DNA of 56,142 nucleotides. Origin: Cohnella rhizoplanae. Its GTDB lineage: Bacteria > Bacillota > Bacilli > Paenibacillales > Paenibacillaceae. The stretch covers positions 1-56,142 of the forward strand of contig NZ_CAOJCN010000032.1 in assembly GCF_948329515.1 (NCBI RefSeq), given 5' to 3'. Within the stretch, counting starts at the first letter, position 1; every line of letters starts with the position of its first letter. Under the pieces are notes generated by a model. It was not told the origin of the DNA and made no database searches. It saw only the letters and a program-made list of their open reading frames with translations. The position numbers and the translations under genes are program-made. Below, one piece after another: positions 1 through 8,161 of this stretch.

Positions 1-696
1 GATAATATACTTACCGAATTTAAAGGTAAGATTCATAGCATTTATATGTGTGGCTCGATTCCAAAAGGAACTGCTAAACCTTTTGAGTCAGATGCAGACT
101 TTACTATTGTATGTATAAATCCCAAAGATATTGATTACGAAAGATTGTCAAATATTAAAGACAGACTTTTGGAAGAATATCCAGTAGTAACTAAGATTGA
201 TACGATAATTTGCTCGATTGACGATGTATTAAGTAAACCAAATGAGTGGGGTTTTTGGATTAAGATAATATGTGTTTGCATATATGGTCATGACGTTGGT
301 GAAAAAGTACCACCGATAATTATTTCTCCGGCGTTCATTTTAGACTTAAATACAGAGACCAAGGAGGAAGTAGACCGTATACATCGTTTACTTTCTAATG
401 CGAGTGATAACACAAAGAAAACTAGATATATTAAAGGTTATTCTAAGAGATTAATTCGTGCATTATACTCTCTGGTTTTAGAAGATACAGGTGTATGGCA
501 AGATGACATTATTAAGATGAAGAATGCCATATTAAACTATTGTGAAATTGACCCCGCTTTAGTTGATTATCTGTATGCTTGTTACTTGGATAGTAATGTA
601 CTTGTTGAAGAGTTTCTGGGAATTGCAGAAGAAGTATATAGCTATTTTGAGAACGCCTTAAATGCAATGGCTGCTTCCAGAACTACCTTCGGCTAA
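1..696 (+). CDS. Nucleotidyltransferase-domain protein, 5' partial
   Basis: The reading frame is open from the first base, so the true start lies outside the window; the first internal ATG is at 46. Just after it comes a glycine-serine signature followed by SDADF, the GS...SDxDF pattern of the NTP_transf_2 / Pol-beta nucleotidyltransferase fold (aminoglycoside or lincosamide nucleotidyltransferases, MNT-type antitoxins). The two aspartates of SDAD would bind the catalytic metal. The rest is helical and resembles no family I can name, so the substrate is unknown. The last residues (after about residue 222 of the visible frame) look like read-through into a downstream repeat: the TAA stop sits in a CTAAC-like motif resembling the 5' arm of the cassette-like elements described below. 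AT-rich, unlike the glycan genes downstream. Confidence 0.7.
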   Translation, partial: DNILTEFKGKIHSIYMCGSIPKGTAKPFESDADFTIVCINPKDIDYERLSNIKDRLLEEYPVVTKIDTIICSIDDVLSKPNEWGFWIKIICVCIYGHDVGEKVPPIIISPAFILDLNTETKEEVDRIHRLLSNASDNTKKTRYIKGYSKRLIRALYSLVLEDTGVWQDDIIKMKNAILNYCEIDPALVDYLYACYLDSNVLVEEFLGIAEEVYSYFENALNAMAASRTTFG

Positions 697-830
697 CACC
701 ATTGACGCTCCGAGTCGCTCTGAGAAGCGAGTGATCACATCCGGCCCCTAAGCCCGTTGGGACGTCACTGTATTAGGTGCTCGGCAAGCCTCACAACTAT
801 AAGCAGCGACTCTAATTAAAACACAAGACC
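697..830. other. Structured spacer, possibly degenerate cassette-like element
   Basis: No convincing gene. It begins with GGCTAACACCATTGACG, similar to the 5' arm of the element at 831-917, followed by a small hairpin (TCGCT...AGCGA around 714-730). A plus-strand frame runs through it but is interrupted by a stop. It may be an older copy of the same element; the match is weak. Confidence 0.3.
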
Positions 831-917
831 ATTAGCTAACGGTAGACGTTACTTTAATTGCACAGCCTGCTGGCGAGATCCGGCAGGCTGTTAAGCTAAA
901 TGGAAGTAGAGTTCAAT
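831..917 (+). repeat. Cassette-like intergenic element (copy 1)
   Basis: Arm-hairpin-arm structure. The 5' arm AGCTAACGGTAGACGTTAC is followed by an 11-bp stem (863-873 with 880-890, loop CGAGAT; one G-T pair) and a 3' arm AAGCTAAATGGAAGTAGAGT ending in TTCAAT. The same layout recurs many times between 46.8 and 55.8 kb, always in this orientation. It separates the nucleotidyltransferase from the phosphotransferase gene. Confidence 0.8.
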
Positions 918-961
918 CAGGGGAATTGTTAAAATGAGGGAAAACCTGAAGGGGGCTATAT

Positions 962-1753
962 ATGCTTCCAATAAAAGTTGACGAAGTCCCAAACGAGATA
1001 ATTGACCACTTAGGGACAATAATTGACATCAGATTTCCTAGGCAAGGCCATACATCAGATGTGGGAATAGTTGAAGGCGCGAAGGGACGCTTTGTTCTAA
1101 AACGTGCAAAGGGCGAGCAATATTGCTCTTGGTTATCGAACGAAGTACGCGTCCTTAAACAACTAAATAACACACCATTACCAGTCCCTGAAGTTTACCG
1201 ATTTGTAGAGCAAACAGAAGAAAAACAATCTTGGGTATTGTCAGAGTTTTTCGAGGGGGAAACCTTAAGGGAAGCACTTCCTAAAGAAAAGAATAAAAAG
1301 AAGAAGGAAGAAATGATATTCAGTTTTGGCGTGGTTTTAGCACAAATTCATTCAACGCCATGCCCAAAAGGTATGGTGTGGGATTCTGTTTGGTTGGAGG
1401 AAATGTTGCGGCGAGCAGAATTTAATCTTAAACACTATTCGGTAGATGGAACGCCTGATTTATTGAAGGAAATAAAAGCAAACAAACCATCGCCAGTTAA
1501 GAACACCCTCATTCATGGTGACTTCACTATTGATAATGTAATCTTCCACAATGGAAAGGTAACCAGCGTTATTGATTGGAGCGGTGGAGCATTCGGAGAT
1601 CCAAGATATGATTTGTCTTTAGCGATTCGCCCAAAGCCCAATGCGATTGAAACGAATTCAGAGATCGAAGTGTTCTTTGAAGGATACGGAAAAAAGAGAT
1701 TAGATGAACAAGAATATAAATATTTTGAGAATGGCCTATACGCATTTTTCTAA
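962..1753 (+). CDS. Aminoglycoside/macrolide phosphotransferase-family kinase
   Basis: A 263-residue protein of the APH/choline-kinase fold, the usual size for the family. It carries the catalytic loop HGDFTIDNV (H185-D187) and the metal-binding IDW...GDPRYDL segment (D205), plus an N-terminal FVLKRA strand whose lysine would contact ATP. Expected role: cytoplasmic ATP- or GTP-dependent phosphorylation of a small molecule, possibly an aminoglycoside or macrolide; the substrate cannot be read from sequence. The start is supported by an AGGGGG ribosome site about 8 bases upstream. It follows the arm-hairpin-arm element at 831-917, so it occupies the position of a cassette gene. AT-rich relative to the glycan locus. 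Confidence 0.85.
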   Translation: MLPIKVDEVPNEIIDHLGTIIDIRFPRQGHTSDVGIVEGAKGRFVLKRAKGEQYCSWLSNEVRVLKQLNNTPLPVPEVYRFVEQTEEKQSWVLSEFFEGETLREALPKEKNKKKKEEMIFSFGVVLAQIHSTPCPKGMVWDSVWLEEMLRRAEFNLKHYSVDGTPDLLKEIKANKPSPVKNTLIHGDFTIDNVIFHNGKVTSVIDWSGGAFGDPRYDLSLAIRPKPNAIETNSEIEVFFEGYGKKRLDEQEYKYFENGLYAFF

Positions 1754-1831
1754 CTCAGAAGAACGTACGGGCGTATGTCCCACCAGACTTCGCTTCGCAA
1801 CGGAGTTCCCTATCGAGAGGAGAAGCAACAG

Positions 1832-2173
1832 ATGATATTGGAACAAGAGGTCCAAGTGATATCGGATGTTATCTATGGGGATACGGATGGAAAGACGCTG
1901 CTTCTCGACATCGCCATGCCAGCACAGTCGGCTGGAAAGCTTCCGATCGCATTGTGCATTCATGGGGGTGCGTGGTTATGGGGAGACAAGGCAGAACCTT
2001 CGGAGAGCGGAATGTCCATTCGTCACTTCGCAGCCAATGGCTATTTTGCCTCCAGTATCAATTATCGATTGAGCAACGAAGCGATATATCCCGCGCAGCT
2101 GCATGATGCGAAGGCGGCGGTACGTTGGCTTCGGGCGGTGCGGAATAGAACCTTTTTAGGGAGTGCTAGCTAA
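1832..2173 (+). pseudogene. Alpha/beta-hydrolase esterase, 3'-truncated
   Basis: The protein starts like a BD-FAE/acetyl-esterase of the alpha/beta-hydrolase fold: beta-strands, then the oxyanion-hole motif HGGAW (H44 counting from the ATG at 1832), then YPAQLHDAKAAVRWLRA, which in family members comes just before the GHSAGG nucleophile elbow. Here the frame ends about ten residues later with an unrelated tail, so the nucleophilic serine, acid and histidine are all missing (113 of an expected 250-300 residues). I chose the ATG at 1832 because GAGAGGAG lies 8-10 bases upstream; a longer frame from 1775 has no ribosome site. The stop codon overlaps the next gene's ATG by one base. Likely a deletion or insertion junction near 2145, hence inactive. 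Confidence 0.75.
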
Positions 2174-2934
2174 TGCTAAGCTTTAAAAACACGACAAAGG
2201 AAATTTCAAATAGCGGGATTGATACAGCTATTCTATCAATAGGCGCAACGGAGCAGTTTGGACCGTATTTGCCCATGCATTTAGATACGCTTATCGCAGA
2301 GCTATACGCTGATGCTTATGGGAGAGAATTAAATGCGTACGTGTTGCCCACATTTCCGTTTAATACTTCTGAAGAACATGCCAATTTTAAGGGGACAGTT
2401 ACAGTTAGCCCCAATATTCTAACAGCGATGTTAGAGGAGATGATTTGCAATCTAATAAGACAAGGATTTAGTAAGTTTTTGGTTTGTACTGGTCACGGCG
2501 GATCATATTGGGAGGGTGCTTTCGTCAAACATATTAATTACAAGTACCCCGAGATTATCTTGATTTCCGCGAATCATAATAATCATCTTGCATGGGAAGA
2601 AGCAGTTGAATCGGCAGGTTTAAAAGGCTTAAACGAAATGCACGGTGGTTTATTATCAGTTTGTACAGCGATGTGGCTTTGTCCGGAACTGGTAAAAAAC
2701 CATTCAATGGGTTCAGACATACCTTCGGAAAACCGTCTTTATGCGGATTACTTAGGATGGGACAAGCTAACTCAGGATGGTTGTTGGGGGAAGTTTGAAG
2801 AAGGAATTTATTCGCATGATGAATTAGCTGAAAAAGGTAAGACATTTTGGGAAACATTTATTCAAAAAAGAACTGAAGGTTTGAAACAAATCCTTGATGA
2901 GGGATATCGTCGAAAAATCCAAGAGGGCCCATAA
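2173..2934 (+). CDS. Creatininase-family amidohydrolase
   Basis: A 253-residue member of the creatininase/MftE superfamily, metal-dependent amidohydrolases that open cyclic amides or cleave formamide or peptide bonds. The metal-site residues are visible in order: E27 (GATEQFG), H36 and D38 (PMHLDT), H108 (TGHGG) and E155 with H157 (NEMHGG). The first motif reads EQFG rather than the more usual EQHG, a conservative difference near the active site. The ATG overlaps the stop of the broken esterase (taATG), and an AGGGAG ribosome site sits within the esterase tail. The substrate is unknown, and nothing adjacent suggests creatinine or mycofactocin metabolism. Confidence 0.85.
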   Translation: MLSFKNTTKEISNSGIDTAILSIGATEQFGPYLPMHLDTLIAELYADAYGRELNAYVLPTFPFNTSEEHANFKGTVTVSPNILTAMLEEMICNLIRQGFSKFLVCTGHGGSYWEGAFVKHINYKYPEIILISANHNNHLAWEEAVESAGLKGLNEMHGGLLSVCTAMWLCPELVKNHSMGSDIPSENRLYADYLGWDKLTQDGCWGKFEEGIYSHDELAEKGKTFWETFIQKRTEGLKQILDEGYRRKIQEGP

Positions 2935-2991
2935 ACAAAGGTTAATCAACGAAGGAACAATCCATAAATAGCGAGGAAAATGGAGGAATAA

Positions 2992-4017
2992 ATGAATATT
3001 AAACTTGATGAGCTGAACTATGCCTTAAACAAAATGTTCAAGATGGATATCGTCGCCGTCGACTACCAGACGATGCCGTTACAGGGCGGAACGGTGGGAA
3101 ATGTGTACCTGGTATCGGGGACCGCAGAAACGGCGAAAGGCGAAAAATTGCCGTATCGTATCGTACTGAAAAATCAGAAGAAATGGGAGCGTTACGGCGA
3201 TCCGGGTTCATGGCGTCGAGAATATGATCTCTATTCGTCTGACATGGGAGCGACTTTCTCGGAAGCCCTCCGCTGGCCGACCTGTTATCATGCCGAGTTC
3301 AATGCCGAGGGTAATGAATACGATCTGTGGCTGGAATATATCGATGGCGTAACCGGTTTAAACCTGACCGGCGCCATGCATGAAAAGGCTGCGCTTGAGT
3401 TAGGGCGTTATCAAGGCAGGCTGTATGCGGAGCAACCCGCCGCGCTGCAAAGCCTGACCAACCTGAGCCATGCAGACTTCATGAAGAATAAGTATCTACA
3501 TTATCGATCATGGCCGGTCGTCTATGACTATGTACGATCGGAGGACTGCGAATTGCCGCTGTACGTGCGGCAAATGCTCATCGACATCGATAAGCAAGCA
3601 GACGGGATATTCGCCCGAATTGAAAAATTGCCCCTCGTGCTATGTCACCGGGACTTCTGGGTAACCAACCTGATCTACGCTGACGGGAACTTCGCGCTCA
3701 TCGATTGGGACACCAGCGGATGGGGCTATCTGGGCGAGGATCTCGCAAGCCTCATCGCGGACGAACCCGACATCGATCACATGGTCGAACACTACCAGCG
3801 ATGTATCCCGGCGTATTACAAAGGCTTTTTGGAGTATACGGATGCATCCCAAATCGAGGACCACTGTGTCTACGATATCATCCTTCTCGTATTCGGGTAC
3901 AGGCTTGTGGAGGGATATCTCCATGCAGAGACCGATCAAGAGAAGACGAATTACGTTCGTACTCTCCAAAAAATCTATGAAATGAAGACCATACCGTTGA
4001 TGGCCGCATCAGCCTGA
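2992..4017 (+). CDS. Phosphotransferase-family (APH) kinase
   Basis: A 341-residue kinase of the APH/choline-kinase superfamily. The catalytic loop is HRDFWVTNLI (H219-D221) and the metal-binding aspartate lies in IDWDTSGWGYLGEDLA (D238). The N-terminal lobe includes a glycine-rich QGGTVGNVYLV loop and RIVLKNQ, which supplies the ATP lysine. It is more divergent than the 962-1753 kinase and could act on an antibiotic, a sugar or an amino alcohol. An ATGGAGGA ribosome site precedes the start. GC content is intermediate and the gene is followed by a clear terminator, so it is probably monocistronic. Confidence 0.8.
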   Translation: MNIKLDELNYALNKMFKMDIVAVDYQTMPLQGGTVGNVYLVSGTAETAKGEKLPYRIVLKNQKKWERYGDPGSWRREYDLYSSDMGATFSEALRWPTCYHAEFNAEGNEYDLWLEYIDGVTGLNLTGAMHEKAALELGRYQGRLYAEQPAALQSLTNLSHADFMKNKYLHYRSWPVVYDYVRSEDCELPLYVRQMLIDIDKQADGIFARIEKLPLVLCHRDFWVTNLIYADGNFALIDWDTSGWGYLGEDLASLIADEPDIDHMVEHYQRCIPAYYKGFLEYTDASQIEDHCVYDIILLVFGYRLVEGYLHAETDQEKTNYVRTLQKIYEMKTIPLMAASA

Positions 4018-4044
4018 TGTAACGGGTTTTCGTTAAGTTAAACT

Positions 4045-4074
4045 AAGCCTGCCGGTTTTTTCGGCAGGCTTTTG
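4045..4074 (+). terminator. Rho-independent terminator after APH kinase
   Basis: A perfect 10-bp stem AAGCCTGCCG / CGGCAGGCTT with a T-rich loop, followed by TTTG. The stem resembles the AGCCTGCCGG hairpin of the cassette-like elements, and TAACGGG directly follows the gene's stop, so it may derive from one. Confidence 0.8.
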
Positions 4075-4103
4075 ATCTGCCCGGAAACGCGGATCGCGGG
4101 GGT

Positions 4104-4125
4104 TGATGGATGGATGGATGGATGG
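4104..4125 (+). repeat. Short tandem TGGA tetranucleotide tract
   Basis: About five copies of TGGA in a row in the leader region upstream of the alpha-mannosidase gene. The tract is non-coding and about 165 bases before the start codon. Its length could vary by slippage. Function unknown. Confidence 0.7.
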
Positions 4126-4288
4126 CTCGTCGAGCTAAAGCTGGAGCAGTGAAGAGGAATGTTCGACGCTTCCTCGAATCAGAATCGATACATCATGTTC
4201 TTTGTGATAGGATTATGTTTGATAGTAACATAATTATATGCTTATCGAACATTTCATCATTCATTCAACGAAAGAAGGCGCGGGAAAG

Positions 4289-6763
4289 ATGAAAAAGCTG
4301 CATCTGCTCAGCAATGCCCACTTGGATCCGGTATGGCAATGGCAATGGGAGGAGGGCGCGGCAGCGGCGGTGTCGACATTCCGCGCGGCTGCCGAATTTT
4401 GCGAATCGTACGATGGCTATGTCTTCAACCATAACGAAGCGATCCTGTACGAATGGATCGAGGAGTATGAGCCGATTCTGTTCGAGCGGATCCGCACGCT
4501 CGTAGCGGACGGGAAATGGCATGTCATGGGCGGTTGGTATCTGCAGCCCGACTGCAACATGCCGTCCGGCGAATCGATAGTCAGGCAGATCCTCGCCGGC
4601 CGAACGTACTTCCGCGACAAGTTCGGCGATTACCGGGAGCCCACGACCGCGATCAATTTTGATCCCTTCGGCCATTCTCAGGGGCTCGTACAGATTATGA
4701 ATCTGGCGGGCTTCGACGCTTATCTGTTCATGCGGCCCGACGACATGCCTCTCCCTATGCAGGACTTCGTCTGGCAGGGCTTTAACGGCAGCTCGGTATT
4801 GGCGCACAAGATCTGGGGCGGCTACAACTCGCTGCTCGGCCAATCGGTCGAAAAAATCGAGCGGTGGCTCAATGAAAACCCGGATGTAGAGCTTGGACTC
4901 GTCCTCTGGGGCGTAGGCAATCACGGCGGCGGGCCTTCCCGGCTTGATCTGGACGAGATCGCGGCGCTTCAGGCGAGGACGGAGAGGATCGATATCGTCC
5001 ATTCGACTCCCGAAGCCTACTTCGCCGAGTTAGCGGCTTCGCGGACGCTGCCTGTTGTGGACCGGGACCTGAATCCCCGGTTCGTGGGCTGCTATACGTC
5101 GCAGATCCGGATCAAGCAACAGCACCGCAAGCTGGAAAACGAGCTGTTCATGACGGAAAAAATGCTGTCCGCCGCCGCGTTCGCCGGGCTCCTGGCCTAT
5201 CCGTACGCCGACTTGCAGGCAGCGCAAAAAGATCTGTTGACCAGCCAGTTCCACGATATTCTGCCGGGCTCCTCCGTACAAGGCGTGGAGGAGACGTCGT
5301 TGCGCGGCATCGACCACGGGCTCGAGATCGCGAGCCGTCTTCGCGCGCGCGCCTTCTTCGCGCTGGCCGCCGGACAGCCCGCCGCTCTTCCCGGTGAATA
5401 CCCGATCCTCGTCTACAATCCGCATCCTTTCCCGGTGCGCGGCATATGGGCATGCGAGTTTATGCTCGAGGATCAGAATTGGAAACCGGAATTTTCAAGG
5501 CCCGTCGTGTACCAGGGCGGCGTCCGACTGCCGACGCAGCCGGAGAAGGAGGAGAGCAATCTGACGCTGGATTGGCGGAAAAAGGCGGTGTTCGAAGCGG
5601 AGCTTGCGCCGATGTCGATGACACGCTTCGACTGCCGCATCGAACTTCTGCCGGAGAAGCCGTCGCCGTCGCTTGCAGTGCACGACGGCAAACTGACGTT
5701 CAAGACCGAGCGCCTCACTGTTGTCGTGAACGCTGCGACCGGCCTTGTCGACGAGTACGCCGCCGACGGCGTCTCCTACCTGATGCCCCGCGCCTGCCTG
5801 CCGCTCGTCCTCGCCGACAACGGCGATCCGTGGCGTATGGACACGGATCGCTTCCGTGACGTTGCGGGTGAATTCAGCCTGCTGCCGCCGGGAGAGGGCT
5901 CTGACTTCTCCGGCGTAACCGGCCGCTTATTGCCTTCCGTGCGCGTGATCGAGGAGGGGGAAGTGCGAACGGTGATCGAAGCGGTGTTGTATTACCGGGA
6001 TTCGCGTATCGTGCAGACGTACAAGCTCCCAAAACGGGGGACTGCCATTGAAGTTCATGTGCGCGCGTATTGGAACGAGAAGGATCGCATGCTGAAATGG
6101 TCCGTACCCACGCGGCTCGGAGAAGCGGCCTCCTATCTCGGGCAGACGATGTACGGCGTCGCCGCGCTGCCGACGAACGGAGACGAAGCGGTCGCCCAGA
6201 AATGGGTCGCCGCGAGCGACGGCACCCGGGCGCTAACCATTACGAACGACGGCGTCTACGGATCTGACTTTACGAACGGCGAGATTCGAATGTCGCTGCT
6301 GCGATCCCCGGCGTATTGCGCGCATCCGATCCTCGAGCGGCCGCTCGTCGTGCAAGACCGGTTCTTGCCGAGGATCGATCAAGGCGAACGCCAGTTCACG
6401 TTCTGGATTGATGCCGGTCCGGCGGTACAGCGGCTGGCCGCGATCGACAGGGAAGCGCTAGCCGCCGCCGAGAAGCCTTTCGCATTGTCTTTCTTCCCTT
6501 CAGGGGAAGGTAAAGCGCCTGCAATCCCGTTTTTACTAGAAGACGATGTCGTCCAAGCGACGGCGTTCAAGCGAGAGGAGCGCGGCGAGGGCTATATATT
6601 GCGACTGTTCGAGCCCACTGGAGAGCCGCGCGATACGGCGATCGTAATGAACGGCGGGAGGGACCGCTATCCGGTCTCGCTCCGCGGCTTCGAGATCAAG
6701 ACTTACCGGCTGCACCCGGTCGAAGGCGTGCGCGAAGTGACGCTGCTCGAACGCGACCTCTGA
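4289..6763 (+). CDS. GH38 alpha-mannosidase
   Basis: An 824-residue glycoside hydrolase of family 38, retaining zinc-dependent alpha-mannosidases that remove alpha-linked mannose from glycans. Visible signatures: HLDPVWQWQW at the N-terminus (H11 and D13 as zinc ligands), INFDPFGHSQG with D125 as the probable nucleophile, and SQFHDILPGSS (H322 as a zinc ligand). The C-terminal half is the usual beta-sandwich region. There is no signal peptide, so it should act in the cytoplasm on imported oligosaccharides. The ATG at 4289 is preferred over one at 4238 because AAAGAAGG lies 10 bases upstream and the zinc motif then falls at the expected distance. It heads a cluster with GH99-like and GH2 enzymes. 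Confidence 0.93.
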   Translation: MKKLHLLSNAHLDPVWQWQWEEGAAAAVSTFRAAAEFCESYDGYVFNHNEAILYEWIEEYEPILFERIRTLVADGKWHVMGGWYLQPDCNMPSGESIVRQILAGRTYFRDKFGDYREPTTAINFDPFGHSQGLVQIMNLAGFDAYLFMRPDDMPLPMQDFVWQGFNGSSVLAHKIWGGYNSLLGQSVEKIERWLNENPDVELGLVLWGVGNHGGGPSRLDLDEIAALQARTERIDIVHSTPEAYFAELAASRTLPVVDRDLNPRFVGCYTSQIRIKQQHRKLENELFMTEKMLSAAAFAGLLAYPYADLQAAQKDLLTSQFHDILPGSSVQGVEETSLRGIDHGLEIASRLRARAFFALAAGQPAALPGEYPILVYNPHPFPVRGIWACEFMLEDQNWKPEFSRPVVYQGGVRLPTQPEKEESNLTLDWRKKAVFEAELAPMSMTRFDCRIELLPEKPSPSLAVHDGKLTFKTERLTVVVNAATGLVDEYAADGVSYLMPRACLPLVLADNGDPWRMDTDRFRDVAGEFSLLPPGEGSDFSGVTGRLLPSVRVIEEGEVRTVIEAVLYYRDSRIVQTYKLPKRGTAIEVHVRAYWNEKDRMLKWSVPTRLGEAASYLGQTMYGVAALPTNGDEAVAQKWVAASDGTRALTITNDGVYGSDFTNGEIRMSLLRSPAYCAHPILERPLVVQDRFLPRIDQGERQFTFWIDAGPAVQRLAAIDREALAAAEKPFALSFFPSGEGKAPAIPFLLEDDVVQATAFKREERGEGYILRLFEPTGEPRDTAIVMNGGRDRYPVSLRGFEIKTYRLHPVEGVREVTLLERDL

Positions 6764-6824
6764 GCCAAGTTGGATGGAAGAGAACCAGATTCACAGTTCA
6801 CACCTTATACGGTTAACATTCATG

Positions 6825-6863
6825 CCAAATAGCGTCGGGTCGATAGCGATCCGGCGCTATTGG
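6825..6863 (+). terminator. Hairpin in the 316-base gap after the alpha-mannosidase
   Basis: CCAAATAGCGTCGG pairs with CCGGCGCTATTGG with one bulge and one mismatch, giving a strong stem-loop about 60 bases after the gene. There is no good T-run, so termination is only probable. The rest of the gap 6764-7079 holds nothing I can identify; a 68-codon frame there has no ribosome site. Confidence 0.45.
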
Positions 6864-7079
6864 CGTTCCTCGATAGCCAACGCGTGCCCATTCGTTGCAT
6901 CAATTTTCGTCTATTTATGGCCGTCGTGCACGGATTCGCAAGATTTGACGCAAATTGAAGTGTACAGGTCAGAGAAGTGACGCTAGATTTAGGGTGCAGC
7001 GGCAGTATTTCTGCTTCTCACGGAATGCTCCCGCGCAAGGAACGTGAAGCGCAGCATTTTGGCTAAAGGAGATCGCAAG

Positions 7080-8159
7080 ATGAAAAAACTGAAAGTCGGT
7101 ATCATCGGCTTGGGCGAGATCGCTCAAATCATTCATTTGCCGATATTGGAGTCGTTGCCGGAACGGTACGAGATCGTCGCATTCTGCGACATCTCTCCGA
7201 GGCTGCTTGCCTTAATGGGGGAAAAGCATCGCGTTAAAAACTTGTACGCCCATGCTTCGGATATGCTCGACGGGACCGAAATGGACGCGGTATTCGTGCT
7301 GAATAACATGGAGTATCATACCGAATGCACGGTCGCGGCGCTGCGAAGAAATATTCATGTATTCGTGGAAAAACCCATGTGCGTAACCGAAGCGGAAGCG
7401 CATGACATCATACGGGAGCGGAACGCGTCGAAAGCGCAGGTCATGGTCGGTTACATGCGAAGGTTCGCGCCGGCTTACCTGCGCGCGCTGGAGGAAGTGC
7501 GTGCGCTGGGTCCGATCAACTATGCGCGAGTACGGGACATGATCGGACCGAACGCGTACTTCACCAGACAGTCGGGCACCCACACTTACCGGTTCGGCGA
7601 TATCCCGGCCGAAGCCGTCCAGGACCGCAAGGAGAGAAATGCAAGGCTGATGCAGGAAGCCGTCGGCGAAGCCTCCGACGGAGACTATGCCGCGTACGGT
7701 CTGCTGCTGGGCTTGAACAGCCACGATATCTCCGCGATGCGGGAGATGCTCGGCATGCCCCTGCGCGTGAAGTCGGCCACGTCCCGGCAAGGCGGAAGAT
7801 TCAAAAACGCCATCTTGGAATACGACGGATACGATGTCATGTTCGAGACCGGCGTGGACCAGCAAGGACGGTTCGACGCCCATATCGAGGTGTACGGCGA
7901 GCGCAAATCGGTTCTGGTTCAGTTCGATACGCCGTATTTGCGTCAATTGCCGACGACGCTGCGGATTCGGGATACGATCGGAGATGCGCTGGAGGAGACG
8001 GTCGTCCGTCCGACTTACAAGGATGCGTATACTTGCGAGCTGGAATATTTCTATGAGGTGGCGGCGAACGGCTTGTCTCCGAAGACGTCGCCTGAGGACT
8101 ACCTGCAGGACTTGAAGGTGTTCAAAATGATGATGGATGCCATCCGGCAGGGGGCGTAG
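7080..8159 (+). CDS. Gfo/Idh/MocA-family NAD(P)-dependent oxidoreductase
   Basis: A 359-residue protein with an N-terminal Rossmann fold (KVGIIGLGEIA, residues 5-15) and the family motif VEKPM (E97-K98-P99), where the lysine is catalytic. Members oxidise or reduce sugars, inositols or sugar acids. A histidine in the SHD segment may be the second catalytic residue. The start at 7080 has AAAGGAG 8 bases upstream; an in-frame ATG at 7044 does not. The gene is followed after 2 bases by the SGNH hydrolase, so the two are probably co-transcribed. In this cluster it most likely modifies a mannose- or hexose-derived intermediate; the substrate is an inference from context. Confidence 0.88.
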   Translation: MKKLKVGIIGLGEIAQIIHLPILESLPERYEIVAFCDISPRLLALMGEKHRVKNLYAHASDMLDGTEMDAVFVLNNMEYHTECTVAALRRNIHVFVEKPMCVTEAEAHDIIRERNASKAQVMVGYMRRFAPAYLRALEEVRALGPINYARVRDMIGPNAYFTRQSGTHTYRFGDIPAEAVQDRKERNARLMQEAVGEASDGDYAAYGLLLGLNSHDISAMREMLGMPLRVKSATSRQGGRFKNAILEYDGYDVMFETGVDQQGRFDAHIEVYGERKSVLVQFDTPYLRQLPTTLRIRDTIGDALEETVVRPTYKDAYTCELEYFYEVAANGLSPKTSPEDYLQDLKVFKMMMDAIRQGA

Positions 8160-8161
8160 AA

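Noticed and set aside
831..917. Simple Rho-independent terminators as an explanation for all the repeated hairpins
   Set aside because: Most lack a T-run, and the conserved arms on both sides are not explained by termination. Some copies may still terminate transcription.
1775..1831. Longer start for the truncated esterase
   Set aside because: No ribosome site; the ATG at 1832 has a good one and begins at the expected N-terminus.
6774..6980. 68-codon plus-strand frame after the alpha-mannosidase gene
   Set aside because: No ribosome site, no recognisable protein features, and it runs through a hairpin.
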